DNA of 54,516 nucleotides from an uncultured Clostridia bacterium (GCA_934255545.1 CAKQOE010000014.1:1-54516); one strand, 5' to 3'. Positions 8,050 through 18,332 are shown, counted from the first letter of the stretch. Program-made: numbers and translations. The notes: a model not told the origin generated them from the letters alone.

Positions 8050-11000
8050 TTAATCATCATAGTCGCCGCCCCACATATCGCGGTAGAGGAACGTAACGAT
8101 TTGAGCGCGCGTGCATGTCTTGCCAGGCGAGAACGCCGTAGAAGATGTTCCTTTAGTTATATCCATTTCTACAGCCCAGGATACTGCATCTGAGTAATAC
8201 GCATTGGCAGGCACGTCGCGGAAACCGCTGCGTTTTTCAGCGTCAGGCTTGCCGTCCCAGCGCCACAGGAATGCTACTGTCTGGCCTCTGGTAACAGTAG
8301 CGTTAGGAGCGAATCTGTTGGATGAAACTCCTGTAGTTATCCCCTCTTCCGCAGCCCAAAGCACTGCGTCGCGATAATATGCGTTGGCCGGAACGTCAAC
8401 AAACGGGTTATAGTTCGATGTCGGCTCAGGGCAGCCTGCAGCCCTCCAAAGGAAGGTAACTACCTGAGCGCGCGTGCACGCATTACCCGGTGAAAAGCGC
8501 GTTGCTGATGTGCCGCTGGTGATCCCTGACTCTACAGCCCACTGCACTGCATTGTAATAGTAAGCGTTGAGGGGTACGTCAATGAAATTCATATGTGCAG
8601 TATCTGGTCGATCAGTTTCTTCGTCGCTGGTAGGGCGTTCATCACCGTCCGCGCTGTCATAATCAGGGAGATATGAAACGCCGCTGTTATTCGTACTGCC
8701 ATTGCCCTCAAAACCTTCATAATCAGAATCGGGATCCTTAGGGAGTGTAAATGTATATGAAGTACCGTTTTCAAGGTCAAAGTCAGTAAAATCGACGATC
8801 CTCGAAGGGCTGTCAAGCACGTTTTCTCCATAGTTGTATGCAGAGAACGAGAAGCAGCCGTCATCTTTACCGACTACAGAAAGCGTGCAGTCTTTGCCGT
8901 TTTGAACATCAAAAACAAGACCTGAATCTGTAAGTTCGGCTTCAACGCCGTCACTGCCTTTGCATACGCCTCCAACGTAGCTTGCGAGCACATTTCCGCT
9001 CTTGTCCTTAAGATATATATTCATGTCGCCATACGCAGAACCGACAGTGACGCCATCATTGCGTTCAGGTTCACCACTTATTTCAATAGGTATGATCACT
9101 GTCTGTTCGGTTTTCATAAAGTCGCTGGCATGCTTGAGATAACCTTCCTCAAGCCATGCAAAATATAACTCAGGGTGGTGAGCGCGTCTGACATCATCTA
9201 TAATAGCCTCAACGTTGCTTGCTGCAATATTAAGAGTAGCTTTAGCTCCTAATTTGATCGTTCCGCCTATAGGATTTTTTATAGCAGATATTGCAGTCGT
9301 CATGTTTTTTACAAGCTGTTTCCACATTTCTACCTGCTGATCCTCAGTAGAATCGGATGGTTTTGCCCCAAATCCGTCGCCTGCATATTTTACCAGAAGT
9401 GCCTGGATATTATGATAAGTGTAATTCATAGAATCCGGAACTACGTAAGTAATTGCATCTACAAGATTAGAAAGTATCGCAGGCTGATTTAATGATATTA
9501 TTGCAGGTGATGATGAGCCGCTATTGCCTAACATCTGCCAGTATCTGTTATTAACATTTGAACTGATACGGTTAGGAATAACAAGCGTATTTCCGTAACG
9601 GCTGTATCCCCACTTTGCAGGGGCAACTCGCGGGACAAGGTCGGTAGCGGCGACGATATTAAAGATATTGTTATCCTTATTGCTCTTGTATCTCGGGGAA
9701 ACTCCGGCAGGGGTAGCAAATGTGTAGACGTACATGTTTTTACGCGGCATACTTATGCCGCCGATCTTTCCGTCCTCACCTACGGAGTGCCCAAGAATGT
9801 TAGCAACTGCTGATGAACGGCTGTATCCAGTCATCCATAGCTTAAGATCGCCGGAGATCTTGCCTGAGCTGTTAAGCTGTTTTATATAGTCATTTAACGA
9901 TGCTTTTACAGTTGCAGCCGCAGATGCAAATCCTACGTGATTAAGGTAATCAGGTTGATTTTTGTCGGCATTAACGTTAAAATTGCTTCCCCATTCGCCG
10001 CCATAACCGCCGCCGCGCAGTACGACAGCAATGACTGTATCGGTTCCGCCGCTGCTGTTTTTTATCTGCTTCGATGCCATAGAGTATGCGACCTTATCTG
10101 AGGTATCAGTCAGAGGTATATCGTAGTTGAAATATTGAGCATTTCCGAAGCCAAGTGTTTTATATAGCTCTACCAGATGCGCCTGCCTTGACTTGTCATT
10201 CTTGTCAAGCTTGTTGTTCCAGTATTTTACAGGATTATCTGTAAAAGCTGACATCGCAAGGCCAAGCGACGCCATAGCAAGATACGGCTGATACTCTATA
10301 CCGTCATCGTAAGAATAAAAATATGCATTATCGTAATAAAAATAGTGACTCATTTCATGGTCAGCGGTTGAATAATATTTAAATTCAACATTAATACCGT
10401 TAGGAACAGGGTCAGTTGTCGGCGCAGGTGTAGGAGTCGGTGTAGGTGTCGGAGTTGGATCCGGTGCAGGCGTCGGCTTAAGGCTGCCTGCAGGGCGCGC
10501 AGCAGGGATCTTAGAAATATTCCAGTCTTTCAGTATATTAGCGCGGCTGTCGAGCGTTATCTTTTCCGCGCTCGTGACTTTGCCGTCCTGCGCGACTACT
10601 GTATCATGGTCGATGACTTTCAGCTGCATATCGTTTGCTACACGGCAGTTAGTTACCTGTGCCTGCTCTATGCTGCTCTGATCTGCATATGCAAACATTA
10701 CTCCAGGCCAGATCTGACCGGAAGCAGTGCTCATCTTGCAGTACATCTGTTCGAGAGCGCAGGCTGAGTCGTTATAGCTTTCGCGGTCTCCGTAACAATA
10801 CATGTTTGCGATACCGGCCATACCCGGCGCCGAGAACGCGCTGCTCTCGCACTTAACGGTACCAAGCGTCAGACAATGATCGACAAGCGATGGGGATGAC
10901 GAGGTAGCAGCAACGCCTCCCTCTGTAATGCCGTAGAAGCTGAATGCTTCGGATGTATTGCATTCAACGTCAAACATAGCTATACAGTTTTTTATCGTTC

Positions 11001-11538
11001 CGGAATTATTCCCTGCAATGCCGCAGATAGTCGTACCTAAATTAAGTTTTCCATGCATGGTTATTCTTACATTGCAGTTTTCTATAGCACCTTCGTTTGA
11101 ACTGCATATTCCAGCAACACAGTCATAACCGATCGCCCAATAGCCATATTCCCAATGCTTTTCTACATCATCCGTATCATATATAGAAACGTTGATATTA
11201 CGTATAGTGCCGAAATTTTGAGATACGAGCTTATGATTCAGGTTATAGATCGTGTGTCCGCCGCCGTCGAGCACGCTTCCATCGGTCAGCTTTGATACCC
11301 AATGATTCGTGCCCCACATACCGCCGATGATCTCAGTGATGTCTTCATTGTCAGCATCGATGTCGTTCATCAGTATCATCTTGACCGGCGTGTCGCGGTC
11401 GGCTGTCTTGTAAATGTCTTCAAGCGTGTACACAGCAGTGTATCCGTTCGGAACGATGCTCACCGCCCATGTCTGCGCAGGCGTATAAGCCAGCAGCATA
11501 CACAGGCAGAGCATGACTGATAGCAGTCTTTTCTTCAT
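8050..11538 (-). CDS. Secreted SLH-domain protein with a lipase-like alpha/beta-hydrolase region
   Basis: A 1162-aa protein, start ATG 11538 after GGAGGG. Residues 1-25 form a signal peptide. Residues ~30-330 are a beta-helix-like region (SVLDGGGHTIYNLNH, repeated 'GTIxNC'). A PTPTPTPT linker lies near residue 360. Residues ~375-780 resemble class 3 lipases: nucleophile elbow MTGYSRSSAVAN, then ATDLVPRV like the lipase Asp motif. The elbow is G-Y-S-R-S, not canonical GxSxG. The C-terminal ~190 residues are three SLH repeats (FxDVPxNAYY ... RAQ), which bind secondary cell wall polymer. It would sit on the cell surface; esterase activity is inferred, not certain. It is divergent from the XRE regulator at 11690. 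Confidence 0.85.
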   Translation of the reverse strand: MKKRLLSVMLCLCMLLAYTPAQTWAVSIVPNGYTAVYTLEDIYKTADRDTPVKMILMNDIDADNEDITEIIGGMWGTNHWVSKLTDGSVLDGGGHTIYNLNHKLVSQNFGTIRNINVSIYDTDDVEKHWEYGYWAIGYDCVAGICSSNEGAIENCNVRITMHGKLNLGTTICGIAGNNSGTIKNCIAMFDVECNTSEAFSFYGITEGGVAATSSSPSLVDHCLTLGTVKCESSAFSAPGMAGIANMYCYGDRESYNDSACALEQMYCKMSTASGQIWPGVMFAYADQSSIEQAQVTNCRVANDMQLKVIDHDTVVAQDGKVTSAEKITLDSRANILKDWNISKIPAARPAGSLKPTPAPDPTPTPTPTPTPAPTTDPVPNGINVEFKYYSTADHEMSHYFYYDNAYFYSYDDGIEYQPYLAMASLGLAMSAFTDNPVKYWNNKLDKNDKSRQAHLVELYKTLGFGNAQYFNYDIPLTDTSDKVAYSMASKQIKNSSGGTDTVIAVVLRGGGYGGEWGSNFNVNADKNQPDYLNHVGFASAAATVKASLNDYIKQLNSSGKISGDLKLWMTGYSRSSAVANILGHSVGEDGKIGGISMPRKNMYVYTFATPAGVSPRYKSNKDNNIFNIVAATDLVPRVAPAKWGYSRYGNTLVIPNRISSNVNNRYWQMLGNSGSSSPAIISLNQPAILSNLVDAITYVVPDSMNYTYHNIQALLVKYAGDGFGAKPSDSTEDQQVEMWKQLVKNMTTAISAIKNPIGGTIKLGAKATLNIAASNVEAIIDDVRRAHHPELYFAWLEEGYLKHASDFMKTEQTVIIPIEISGEPERNDGVTVGSAYGDMNIYLKDKSGNVLASYVGGVCKGSDGVEAELTDSGLVFDVQNGKDCTLSVVGKDDGCFSFSAYNYGENVLDSPSRIVDFTDFDLENGTSYTFTLPKDPDSDYEGFEGNGSTNNSGVSYLPDYDSADGDERPTSDEETDRPDTAHMNFIDVPLNAYYYNAVQWAVESGITSGTSATRFSPGNACTRAQVVTFLWRAAGCPEPTSNYNPFVDVPANAYYRDAVLWAAEEGITTGVSSNRFAPNATVTRGQTVAFLWRWDGKPDAEKRSGFRDVPANAYYSDAVSWAVEMDITKGTSSTAFSPGKTCTRAQIVTFLYRDMWGGDYDD

Positions 11539-11689
11539 ATTTTTCCCTCCAAAACAATTTCTTTTTCAACAATATCTATACAATATTTTGCAGAGTAATA
11601 TTGTTCTGCATTTTATTTTAGTGTAAAGTAACTATAATAACAATCTGTGTCAAATGGTGTGTCAGAAGAATTTTCGGGAGGAAACATGT

Positions 11690-13120
11690 ATGTCTCGTTT
11701 CAGCGTATATCTTAAAAGTCTGGTAGAAGAAAGCGGTATGACGCACACTAACTTAGCCAAAGCGTCAGGCATAAACCGCTCTAATCTGCAAAATATACTG
11801 AGCGGCAGCCGGAAGCCGTCGCGCAATAACGTGTATGCGCTGCTGCCGCATCTTCGCGCGTCTGACGCGCAGCAGGCAGAACTATTGGAATTATTGGAAG
11901 GGGAACTGATAGGAAGCGATATAGTCGAACGGCGCGCCTGCGTGCGCGCTATGCTTGAGCATCTGGGTCAGTCGTTTCAGGCGACGCCTGTGTCGAGGCA
12001 GGTATGGTCATTAGCGTCGGACGTAGGTAGGAACGTAGAACTCATATCAGGAGACGCCGCTATATTGAAGATGATGGCGGTCCTCCTTGCAGAGTGCGAC
12101 CGATTAGGCGGAAGAGTGATATTTTTTCCGGGATTTCCAAAGAGATGGCGGAAGAAAAGCCTGTCTATATTATACGGGCTGGATGGCGAAAAGCTAAAAG
12201 TAACGCAGATATCTGAGCTGTGGAAAGCTCCGAAGGCAGACGCGGCTACAGCTAACCTCAATGAGCTGTCTGACGCGATACCGCTGCTGCTGAGCAGCCG
12301 TTTTGATTACGAACTCTGGTATACATATGCTGCGCATATAGAGCTTCCGAATGCTGGCGTGCTTTTTCCGCATTGTATGCTGACGCCGCAGGCAGTATTA
12401 TTGCTGCACCGCGACGGCCAGCAGGCGGTGGTGCTGCGCGACCCGGAACTGCTGCGCTGCTGGCATGAGGGCGCGCAGAGTATGCTTTCAGAGGCAAAGC
12501 CGCTTTTTAACAGCGACATGGACACGCTCAGCATCCTTAACTACTATAACGGAGTTGACACCAGACCACACCGTTTCGGATTTTTGGAATTTCAGCCGTG
12601 CTTCGTGCCGTACGCGGACGCTGACATACTCGATAGGCTGATACTGCCGCAGCTGCCGGGCAGGGAAGAGCTGATCCAGGCTATACTGACATACGGCAAA
12701 CTGCTGCGGCAGCAGTCATATACAGGCCTTTTTTATGAAGATGGTCTGAAGCTTTTTGCGGAAACGGGATCTGTTTACGATCTTCCGCAAAACGGCTCAA
12801 TACCGGCGCCGCCTGATATCCGCAGAACGGTTTTAGAGCGGCTTTATAAAGACTGCGACGAGGGCGTAAGGATACTGCGCATAGCGAAGCCTCAGCGCCT
12901 CAGCATGCCGCAGGATGTCGTTATAGCCGTTAGGGAGTACGTAGGCACGCATTTTACGCTGCCGCTTGAAGCTTCCGGAGAATACTGCAACGTCCAGATT
13001 GAGGAGAGCACTGTAACAGAAGCATTTTTAGACTTCATCACCGCCGCGGCGGATTCCGAGTCTGTATATACAAAAGAAATGACTCTGAAGAAAATACGCA
13101 AGGCAATAGACACACTGTGA
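11690..13120 (+). CDS. XRE-type HTH regulator with a large unknown C-terminal region
   Basis: A 476-aa protein. The start is ATG 11690, after GGGAGG; the frame is open to 11654 but that start has no ribosome binding site. Residues ~1-60 are a XRE/Cro HTH (MTHTNLAKASGINRSNLQNI). The remaining ~400 residues have no motif I recognise; they look globular, with no membrane segments, and could be a sensor or effector region. It is divergent from the giant SLH protein with a 150-bp shared promoter region, so control of that gene is a plausible inference. Confidence 0.75.
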   Translation: MSRFSVYLKSLVEESGMTHTNLAKASGINRSNLQNILSGSRKPSRNNVYALLPHLRASDAQQAELLELLEGELIGSDIVERRACVRAMLEHLGQSFQATPVSRQVWSLASDVGRNVELISGDAAILKMMAVLLAECDRLGGRVIFFPGFPKRWRKKSLSILYGLDGEKLKVTQISELWKAPKADAATANLNELSDAIPLLLSSRFDYELWYTYAAHIELPNAGVLFPHCMLTPQAVLLLHRDGQQAVVLRDPELLRCWHEGAQSMLSEAKPLFNSDMDTLSILNYYNGVDTRPHRFGFLEFQPCFVPYADADILDRLILPQLPGREELIQAILTYGKLLRQQSYTGLFYEDGLKLFAETGSVYDLPQNGSIPAPPDIRRTVLERLYKDCDEGVRILRIAKPQRLSMPQDVVIAVREYVGTHFTLPLEASGEYCNVQIEESTVTEAFLDFITAAADSESVYTKEMTLKKIRKAIDTL

Positions 13121-13147
13121 GCGTCACCGCTCAGAAATCAAAAAAAG

Positions 13148-13190
13148 AAAACGGTCAGAGCTGATTTAACATCGGTCCTGACCGTTTTTG
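13148..13190. terminator. Bidirectional terminator between convergent genes
   Basis: AACGGTCAG (13150-13158) pairs with CTGACCGTT (13178-13186), flanked by A-rich and T-rich ends. It lies between the XRE regulator and the end of the minus-strand ABC importer operon. Confidence 0.85.
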
Positions 13191-13238
13191 TTGATCTAAA
13201 TTATAAACATTTTAATATTTAATGATCCGAAAAACACA

Positions 13239-14237
13239 TTACCGCTCTTCACGGAAGTAAGAAAGACCGAGCGAAGCAGGCGGCTGATTCTCGCGCTTGT
13301 TTCTCATACTTGTTATAACGAGAACAGCAAGAGTTACGATGTAAGGGATCATCTTGTAAAGCTCCTTGTACTCCATGTGATCCATACCTGTAGGCATATA
13401 AAGGTACAGGATATACAGACCGCCGAAGAGTATGGAAGCGAGTATATCGAGGTTAGGTCTCCATATGGCGAATATCGCGAGAGCGATAGCGAGCCATCCT
13501 CTGTCACCGAACGCGTCGTTTGACCATACGCCGCAGGCGTAGTCCATTACGTAGTAAAGACCGCCGAGACCTGCGATCATGCAGCCGATGCATGTAGCGC
13601 CGTACTTGTATCTCGTAACGTTTATGCCGGCAGCATCCGCAGTAGCAGGATTTTCACCGACAGCGCGCAGGTGAAGGCCGAGGCGCGTGTGGTTAAGTAT
13701 GTATGACGCGATAAGCGCTATTATTATAGCTGTATACGCAAGAAAACCGTATGACAGGAATATTTTACCAAACCATCCGAGATCCTTTGCAAACGGAAGC
13801 TGCTTGCTGAAGAAGGAGCTCGTAGCAGAAAGAGCGATGGAAGGTATGTCGCTTCCTGACAGCTTTATGAGCGAGCCACCGAAAAAGTTACCGAAACCGA
13901 CGCCGAACGTAGTCATTGCAAGACCTGTAACGTTCTGGTTCGCGCGCAGCGTTATAGTCAGGAAGCAGAATATGAGTCCCATGATGAGCGAGCCGATGAG
14001 CGAGCAGATCACAGGGATGAATATCGCCAGAAAAGCATTTATATCAGACGGATCAGCAAGCGACTGTTCATAGAAGAACGAGCCGATAACGCCGCTTATA
14101 GCGCCTACGTACATGACGCCCGGAAGACCGAGGTTGAGGTTTCCTGATTTTTCTGTGATTATTTCACCTGTACTTCCGAGAAGCAGAGGTATACCCTGGC
14201 TGACAGCGCGGGGAATAAATGATGTAAAATCAAACAT
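13239..14237 (-). CDS. BMP/Nup-type ABC importer permease (NupQ/YufQ-like)
   Basis: A 332-aa membrane protein with ~8-9 hydrophobic segments. The N-terminus MFDFTSFIPRAVSQGIPLLL is followed by TGEIITEKSGNLNLGLPGVM, and the hallmark RAVGENPATADAAGIN appears at ~residue 190; these are typical of BPD_transp_2 permeases of nucleoside importers (B. subtilis NupQ, streptococcal counterparts). Its ATG overlaps the stop of the upstream permease (TAATG), so the two are translationally coupled. It is the last gene of the operon. Confidence 0.9.
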   Translation of the reverse strand: MFDFTSFIPRAVSQGIPLLLGSTGEIITEKSGNLNLGLPGVMYVGAISGVIGSFFYEQSLADPSDINAFLAIFIPVICSLIGSLIMGLIFCFLTITLRANQNVTGLAMTTFGVGFGNFFGGSLIKLSGSDIPSIALSATSSFFSKQLPFAKDLGWFGKIFLSYGFLAYTAIIIALIASYILNHTRLGLHLRAVGENPATADAAGINVTRYKYGATCIGCMIAGLGGLYYVMDYACGVWSNDAFGDRGWLAIALAIFAIWRPNLDILASILFGGLYILYLYMPTGMDHMEYKELYKMIPYIVTLAVLVITSMRNKRENQPPASLGLSYFREER

Positions 14238-15430
14238 TATCTGTCACCGTCCTTTCCATGAGCATCTTCATCCGCATCTGCGCCGGGCGCAGACTCAGAC
14301 TGAGTATTTATTGGAGCCGCATTTCCTGCAGCGACAGCTTTTTCAGACTTTACTCTGAAGTGTATCCTGTAGTTTATAAAGAACTCGCAGCCGATGATGA
14401 AGAACAGGAGTATGCCTGTGATTATGTCGGCAAACGACTGGTTGAGCCCGAATGTAGTAGATATCTGGCTCGCGCCTCTGTCCATGAATATGATAAGGAA
14501 ACACGTGAATATCATGCCGAGCGGGTTGAACTTCGCCATCCATGACGTCATAACGGCTGTGAAGCCTTCGCCGTCAGTTATGGTAGTAGTGATCGTATGA
14601 TTTATGCCGGCAACGAGCAGAAGCCCTGCCAGACCGCATATAGCGCCTGAGATCAGCATAGTGCGAATAATTACCTTTTCAACTTTTATGCCGACGTAGC
14701 GCGCAGTGTTCTCACTTTCACCTACGACAGAGATCTCGTAGCCGTGCTTGCTGTACTTTAGGTAGATGTACATGCCGATAGTAACAGCGACAGCGATGAT
14801 TATAGTCAGCAGGTACTTTGAACCGCCGATGTTAGGAAGCCAGCCGATGCTCGTGCCCTGGTTTATGATGCCGATCTTTCCTGAACCCTTAGGAACTTCC
14901 CATACTACTACGAAGTACGCTACGAGCTGTATGGCTATGTAGTTCATCATGAGCGTCGCAAGTGTTTCATTCGTATTCCATTTAGCCTTGAATACAGCAG
15001 GGATAAGCCCCCACACGGCGCCTGCAGCCAGGCTGCAGATGACCATGAGTATTATTATTACTGCATTAGGGAGCTTGCCGGCCAGGCATATCATACATGC
15101 CGCCGCTGCAAGGCCGCCCATGAGTATCTGACCCTCGCCGCCGATATTCCAGAATTTCATCTTGAATGCAGGCGTGAGCGCAAGCGTTATGATGAGCAGG
15201 ACAGCGATATTCTGAAGCGTTATCCATGTCTTTCTTGAAGAACCGAACGCGCCGTTGAAAATGGAACCGTATACCTGTATAGGATTGTCACCTGTAAGTA
15301 TCGTAGTAAGAACGGCGCAGACTATCAAGGCAGCGACTATGGCGAGGAGCCTGATGCCCCATGCCTTGTGCCACGGCAGCTGCTCGCGCTTGGCTATATG
15401 AAAAAGCGGCTCGTGCTTTTTATTTTCCAT
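14237..15430 (-). CDS. BMP/Nup-type ABC importer permease (NupP/YufP-like)
   Basis: A 397-aa membrane protein. Start ATG 15430 lies 7 nt after AGGAGGT; the GTG at 15439 that opens the frame is inside that site. Hallmarks are NIGGEGQILMGGLAAAA (~residue 105), KWNTNETLATLMMNYIA (~150) and GESENTARYVGIKVEKVI (~240). It pairs with the other permease to form the channel. It starts inside the last codons of the ATPase gene (11-bp overlap). The last ~30 residues are hydrophilic and acidic. Confidence 0.9.
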   Translation of the reverse strand: MENKKHEPLFHIAKREQLPWHKAWGIRLLAIVAALIVCAVLTTILTGDNPIQVYGSIFNGAFGSSRKTWITLQNIAVLLIITLALTPAFKMKFWNIGGEGQILMGGLAAAACMICLAGKLPNAVIIILMVICSLAAGAVWGLIPAVFKAKWNTNETLATLMMNYIAIQLVAYFVVVWEVPKGSGKIGIINQGTSIGWLPNIGGSKYLLTIIIAVAVTIGMYIYLKYSKHGYEISVVGESENTARYVGIKVEKVIIRTMLISGAICGLAGLLLVAGINHTITTTITDGEGFTAVMTSWMAKFNPLGMIFTCFLIIFMDRGASQISTTFGLNQSFADIITGILLFFIIGCEFFINYRIHFRVKSEKAVAAGNAAPINTQSESAPGADADEDAHGKDGDR

Positions 15431-16952
15431 CAGTTCCACCTCCTACATGTGTCATGTAAAGACCTACTTCCTTCTTGTCGGCCTTTCTGCCGTCGAGCAC
15501 TGCGCTGACCTCGCCGTCGCAGAGGACGAGTATGCGGTCTGAGAGCTCGAGCAGCACGTCAAGGTCTTCGCCTACGTAAATAACAGCGACGCCCTTTTCC
15601 TTCTGCTGGTTTATCAGATCATATATAGTATATGAAGAGTTTATATCAAGACCGCGGACAGCGTATGCAGTGAGCAGTACAGTAGGAGTAGACGCGATCT
15701 CTCGTCCTACGAGGACCTTCTGGACATTACCGCCTGAAAGGAATCTTACAGGAACGTTAAGGCCCGGAGTGACTACTTCAAGCGAATCTACTACTCTCTG
15801 AGCCAGCCTGCGCGGTTCCTTGCTGTCTACGAACATAGAGTGTCCGTGTCTGAATGAGCGCAGCATCATATTTTCAGTAAGGTTCATGTTCCCTACGAGG
15901 CCCATGCCGAGTCGGTCTTCAGGTACAAACGAAAGGTTTACACCGAGTTCCGTTATCTTGCGCGGGTCCATGCCGATGAGCTCTTCGTCTCCCCTGAGTT
16001 CGTCTATATATGTGATGCTGCCGGATTCTACGCGCTGAAGTCCTGCGATAGACTCAAGCAGCTCCTTCTGGCCGCTTCCTGAGATACCTGCGATACCGAG
16101 TATCTCGCCGCTGTATGCGGTAAATGATATATCCTTGAGCTTGAGTATGCCGTCCTGGCTGCGTACAGTAAGGCCCTCGACCCTTATACGAGGCTTCGGA
16201 TCAACAGGCTCAGCTCTGTTTATATTAAGGCTGACAGCGCGGCCAACCATCATGTTGGTCATCTCCTCAGCGTTAGTTTCACTTGTTATCATGTCGCCGA
16301 TGTATTCGCCGTGGCGGAGAACGGCAACTCTGTCGGACAGGCTTTCTACTTCGTTCATCTTATGTGTGATAATAACGATAGCCTTTCCGTCGTTTTTCAT
16401 GTTGCGAAGTACTGCAAACAGCTTTTCAGTCTCCTGCGGAGTAAGTACTGCAGTAGGCTCGTCCAGTATGAGTATATCAGCGCCGCGGAAGAGCACCTTG
16501 ACGATCTCTACCGTCTGCTTCTGTGATACGGACATGTCGCATATTTTCTGATCTGGATCTACTTCAAAACCGTATTTGCTGCAGATCTCTCTGATGCGGG
16601 CAGCTGCGCCCTTAAGATCGAGTCGGCCCTTCTGACCGAGAACTATATTTTCAGTAGCCGTGAGTACATCGATCAGCTTGAAATGCTGGTGGACCATACC
16701 GATGCCGAGATCGTAGGCATCCTTAGGTGAAGAAATCACGGCCTCCTTTCCGTTGATGAAGATATGACCTTCATCAGGGAAGTATATGCCGGAAAGCATA
16801 TTCATAAGAGTTGTCTTGCCGCTGCCGTTCTCACCGAGCAGCGCGAGGATCTCGCCCTTGTAAATGTCAAGGCTCACATTGTTATTGGCAACAACAGAGC
16901 CAAATTTTTTAGTGACGTTTCGCATAGTCACCGCAGCGATTCTGTCTTCCAA
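15420..16952 (-). CDS. BMP/Nup-type ABC importer ATPase (NupO/YufO-like, two ABC domains)
   Basis: A 510-aa protein with two fused ABC domains. The start is TTG 16952, after AAGGAG. Domain 1 has Walker A GENGSGKTT (~residue 40) and Walker B ILILDEPTAVLTP. Domain 2 (~residues 255-505) has the degenerate GISGSGQKELLESIAGL, an intact signature FLSGGNVQKV and a degenerate Walker B (LLTAYAVRGLD). This one-good, one-degenerate layout is normal for sugar and nucleoside importers of the RbsA/NupO type. It would power guanosine or other nucleoside uptake with the two permeases and the BMP lipoprotein. Confidence 0.92.
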   Translation of the reverse strand: MEDRIAAVTMRNVTKKFGSVVANNNVSLDIYKGEILALLGENGSGKTTLMNMLSGIYFPDEGHIFINGKEAVISSPKDAYDLGIGMVHQHFKLIDVLTATENIVLGQKGRLDLKGAAARIREICSKYGFEVDPDQKICDMSVSQKQTVEIVKVLFRGADILILDEPTAVLTPQETEKLFAVLRNMKNDGKAIVIITHKMNEVESLSDRVAVLRHGEYIGDMITSETNAEEMTNMMVGRAVSLNINRAEPVDPKPRIRVEGLTVRSQDGILKLKDISFTAYSGEILGIAGISGSGQKELLESIAGLQRVESGSITYIDELRGDEELIGMDPRKITELGVNLSFVPEDRLGMGLVGNMNLTENMMLRSFRHGHSMFVDSKEPRRLAQRVVDSLEVVTPGLNVPVRFLSGGNVQKVLVGREIASTPTVLLTAYAVRGLDINSSYTIYDLINQQKEKGVAVIYVGEDLDVLLELSDRILVLCDGEVSAVLDGRKADKKEVGLYMTHVGGGTDGK

Positions 16953-17045
16953 TCGTGTAGCTCCTTCCTGATGAGTGATGGATTCTTAGTAAATGATTTA
17001 CAAAATGTATTATTTATGGATATTGTATATTTGATGTAAAAAAAT

Positions 17046-17094
17046 AAAAGCAAAGGGCGACGCGGCGCTGAGCCGCGATGCCGTCCCTTGCTTT
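17046..17094 (-). terminator. Terminator/attenuator after the BMP lipoprotein gene
   Basis: Read on the minus strand: GCAAGGG ... CCCTTTGC with an inner GCGGC-tcagc-GCCGC hairpin, then TTTTATTTTTTT. It separates the binding-protein gene from the ATPase-permease genes in the same direction. Partial read-through would give excess binding protein, a common pattern for ABC importers. Confidence 0.8.
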
Positions 17095-17111
17095 GAGATC
17101 GTATTATTTAT

Positions 17112-18332
17112 TTAGAACTTTGTATCGAGCAGGTTGATGCCGTCGATCTGTACGTCGAAGTACGGAGCAGATCTGAACTGAACATCTGACTCATGGAAGT
17201 AACCGTCAGAAATTACTTCGTGGTCAGGCTCATAGTTAGCGTCTGTATCAACGTCAGCCATGTAGCTGTCAAGAGCAGCGCCCTTTACAGTGAATGTAGA
17301 AGTGTCGAATACATGGAGAGTGCCTGCTTCCATTTCCTCTTTAGCCTTGTCGATAGCTTCCTGAGTGCCTTCAGCAGCATTCTTTCCGAGCTCAGTGAGA
17401 ACTACAGAACCTGTTGAGAGGTCGCCTACCCAGTCAGTGTCGATAGCCTTGCCGTCAGCAACGCAGCCCATAGCGTACTTGAAGTAAGGAGCCCAGTCGA
17501 TCCTTGAAGAAACGATGAATGTTTCAGGGCAAGTGCTTGCAGTGCTTCCGTTGTAAGAAACGTCAGGAACGCCTGCAGTTTCGCATGCTGTAGGAGCGCC
17601 CATAGAGTCAGCGTGCTGTGAGATAAGAACGCAGCCGTCCTGGATGAGCTTGTTAGCGCCTTCCTTTTCAGCAGTTTCATCATACCATGAACCTGTGAAT
17701 GTAACTTCCATTGTAACTGAAGGGCATACAGAACGAGCGCCGAGGAAGAATGAAGTGTATCCTGAGATAACTTCTGCGTATGTATAAGCACCTACGTAAC
17801 CCATCTTAGCCTGATCGGCAGTGATGTCGCCCTTTTCGATCATTTCGTTGATCTTCATGCCTGCAGCGATACCTGCGAGGTAACGGCCTTCGTAGATAGA
17901 AGCGAACGCATTGTGGAAGTTGTCAAGACCCTCAGTGTGAGCCTTTGTACCTGTAGCGTGGCAGAACTGGATATCAGGATATTCCTTTGCAGCCTCGATG
18001 ATGTAGTCTTCGTGACCGAAGCTGTCAGCGAAGATGTAGTTGCAGCCTTCGTCAGCGAGTTCGCACGCAGCGTCGAAAGCTTCCTGACCTTCAGGGATAT
18101 TTGTCTTGAAGACATATTCTATGCCCATAGATTCACAAGCTTCCTTTGCAGCATTGATGAAGTTCAGGTCGTAAGTTGAGTTCTCATCGTGCAGGAAGAT
18201 AAATCCGGCCTTAACAGCAGTGTTGCCGCCTTCAGCAGCAGCCGAACCATCCTTTGAAGCGTTTCCGCCTCCGCATGCACAAAGAGAAACGACCATAGCT
18301 AAAGTGAGTGCTAATGCTAAGATCTTTTTCAT
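17112..18332 (-). CDS. BMP family nucleoside-binding lipoprotein
   Basis: A 406-aa protein, start ATG 18332 after AAGGAGAG. A lipoprotein signal peptide ends in LCACGGG, with Cys near residue 20. The mature part reads GFIFLHDENSTYDLNFINAAKEA, the pattern of basic membrane protein (BMP/PnrA) solute binders such as NupN. It would bind a nucleoside outside the membrane and feed the NupOPQ-like importer next to it. The gene shows biased codon use and a strong ribosome binding site, suggesting high expression. Confidence 0.92.
   Translation of the reverse strand: MKKILALALTLAMVVSLCACGGGNASKDGSAAAEGGNTAVKAGFIFLHDENSTYDLNFINAAKEACESMGIEYVFKTNIPEGQEAFDAACELADEGCNYIFADSFGHEDYIIEAAKEYPDIQFCHATGTKAHTEGLDNFHNAFASIYEGRYLAGIAAGMKINEMIEKGDITADQAKMGYVGAYTYAEVISGYTSFFLGARSVCPSVTMEVTFTGSWYDETAEKEGANKLIQDGCVLISQHADSMGAPTACETAGVPDVSYNGSTASTCPETFIVSSRIDWAPYFKYAMGCVADGKAIDTDWVGDLSTGSVVLTELGKNAAEGTQEAIDKAKEEMEAGTLHVFDTSTFTVKGAALDSYMADVDTDANYEPDHEVISDGYFHESDVQFRSAPYFDVQIDGINLLDTKF

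Noticed and set aside
16135..16551. 138-aa + strand frame inside the ABC ATPase gene
   Set aside because: Antisense shadow of a well-supported gene; low-complexity composition and no ribosome binding site.
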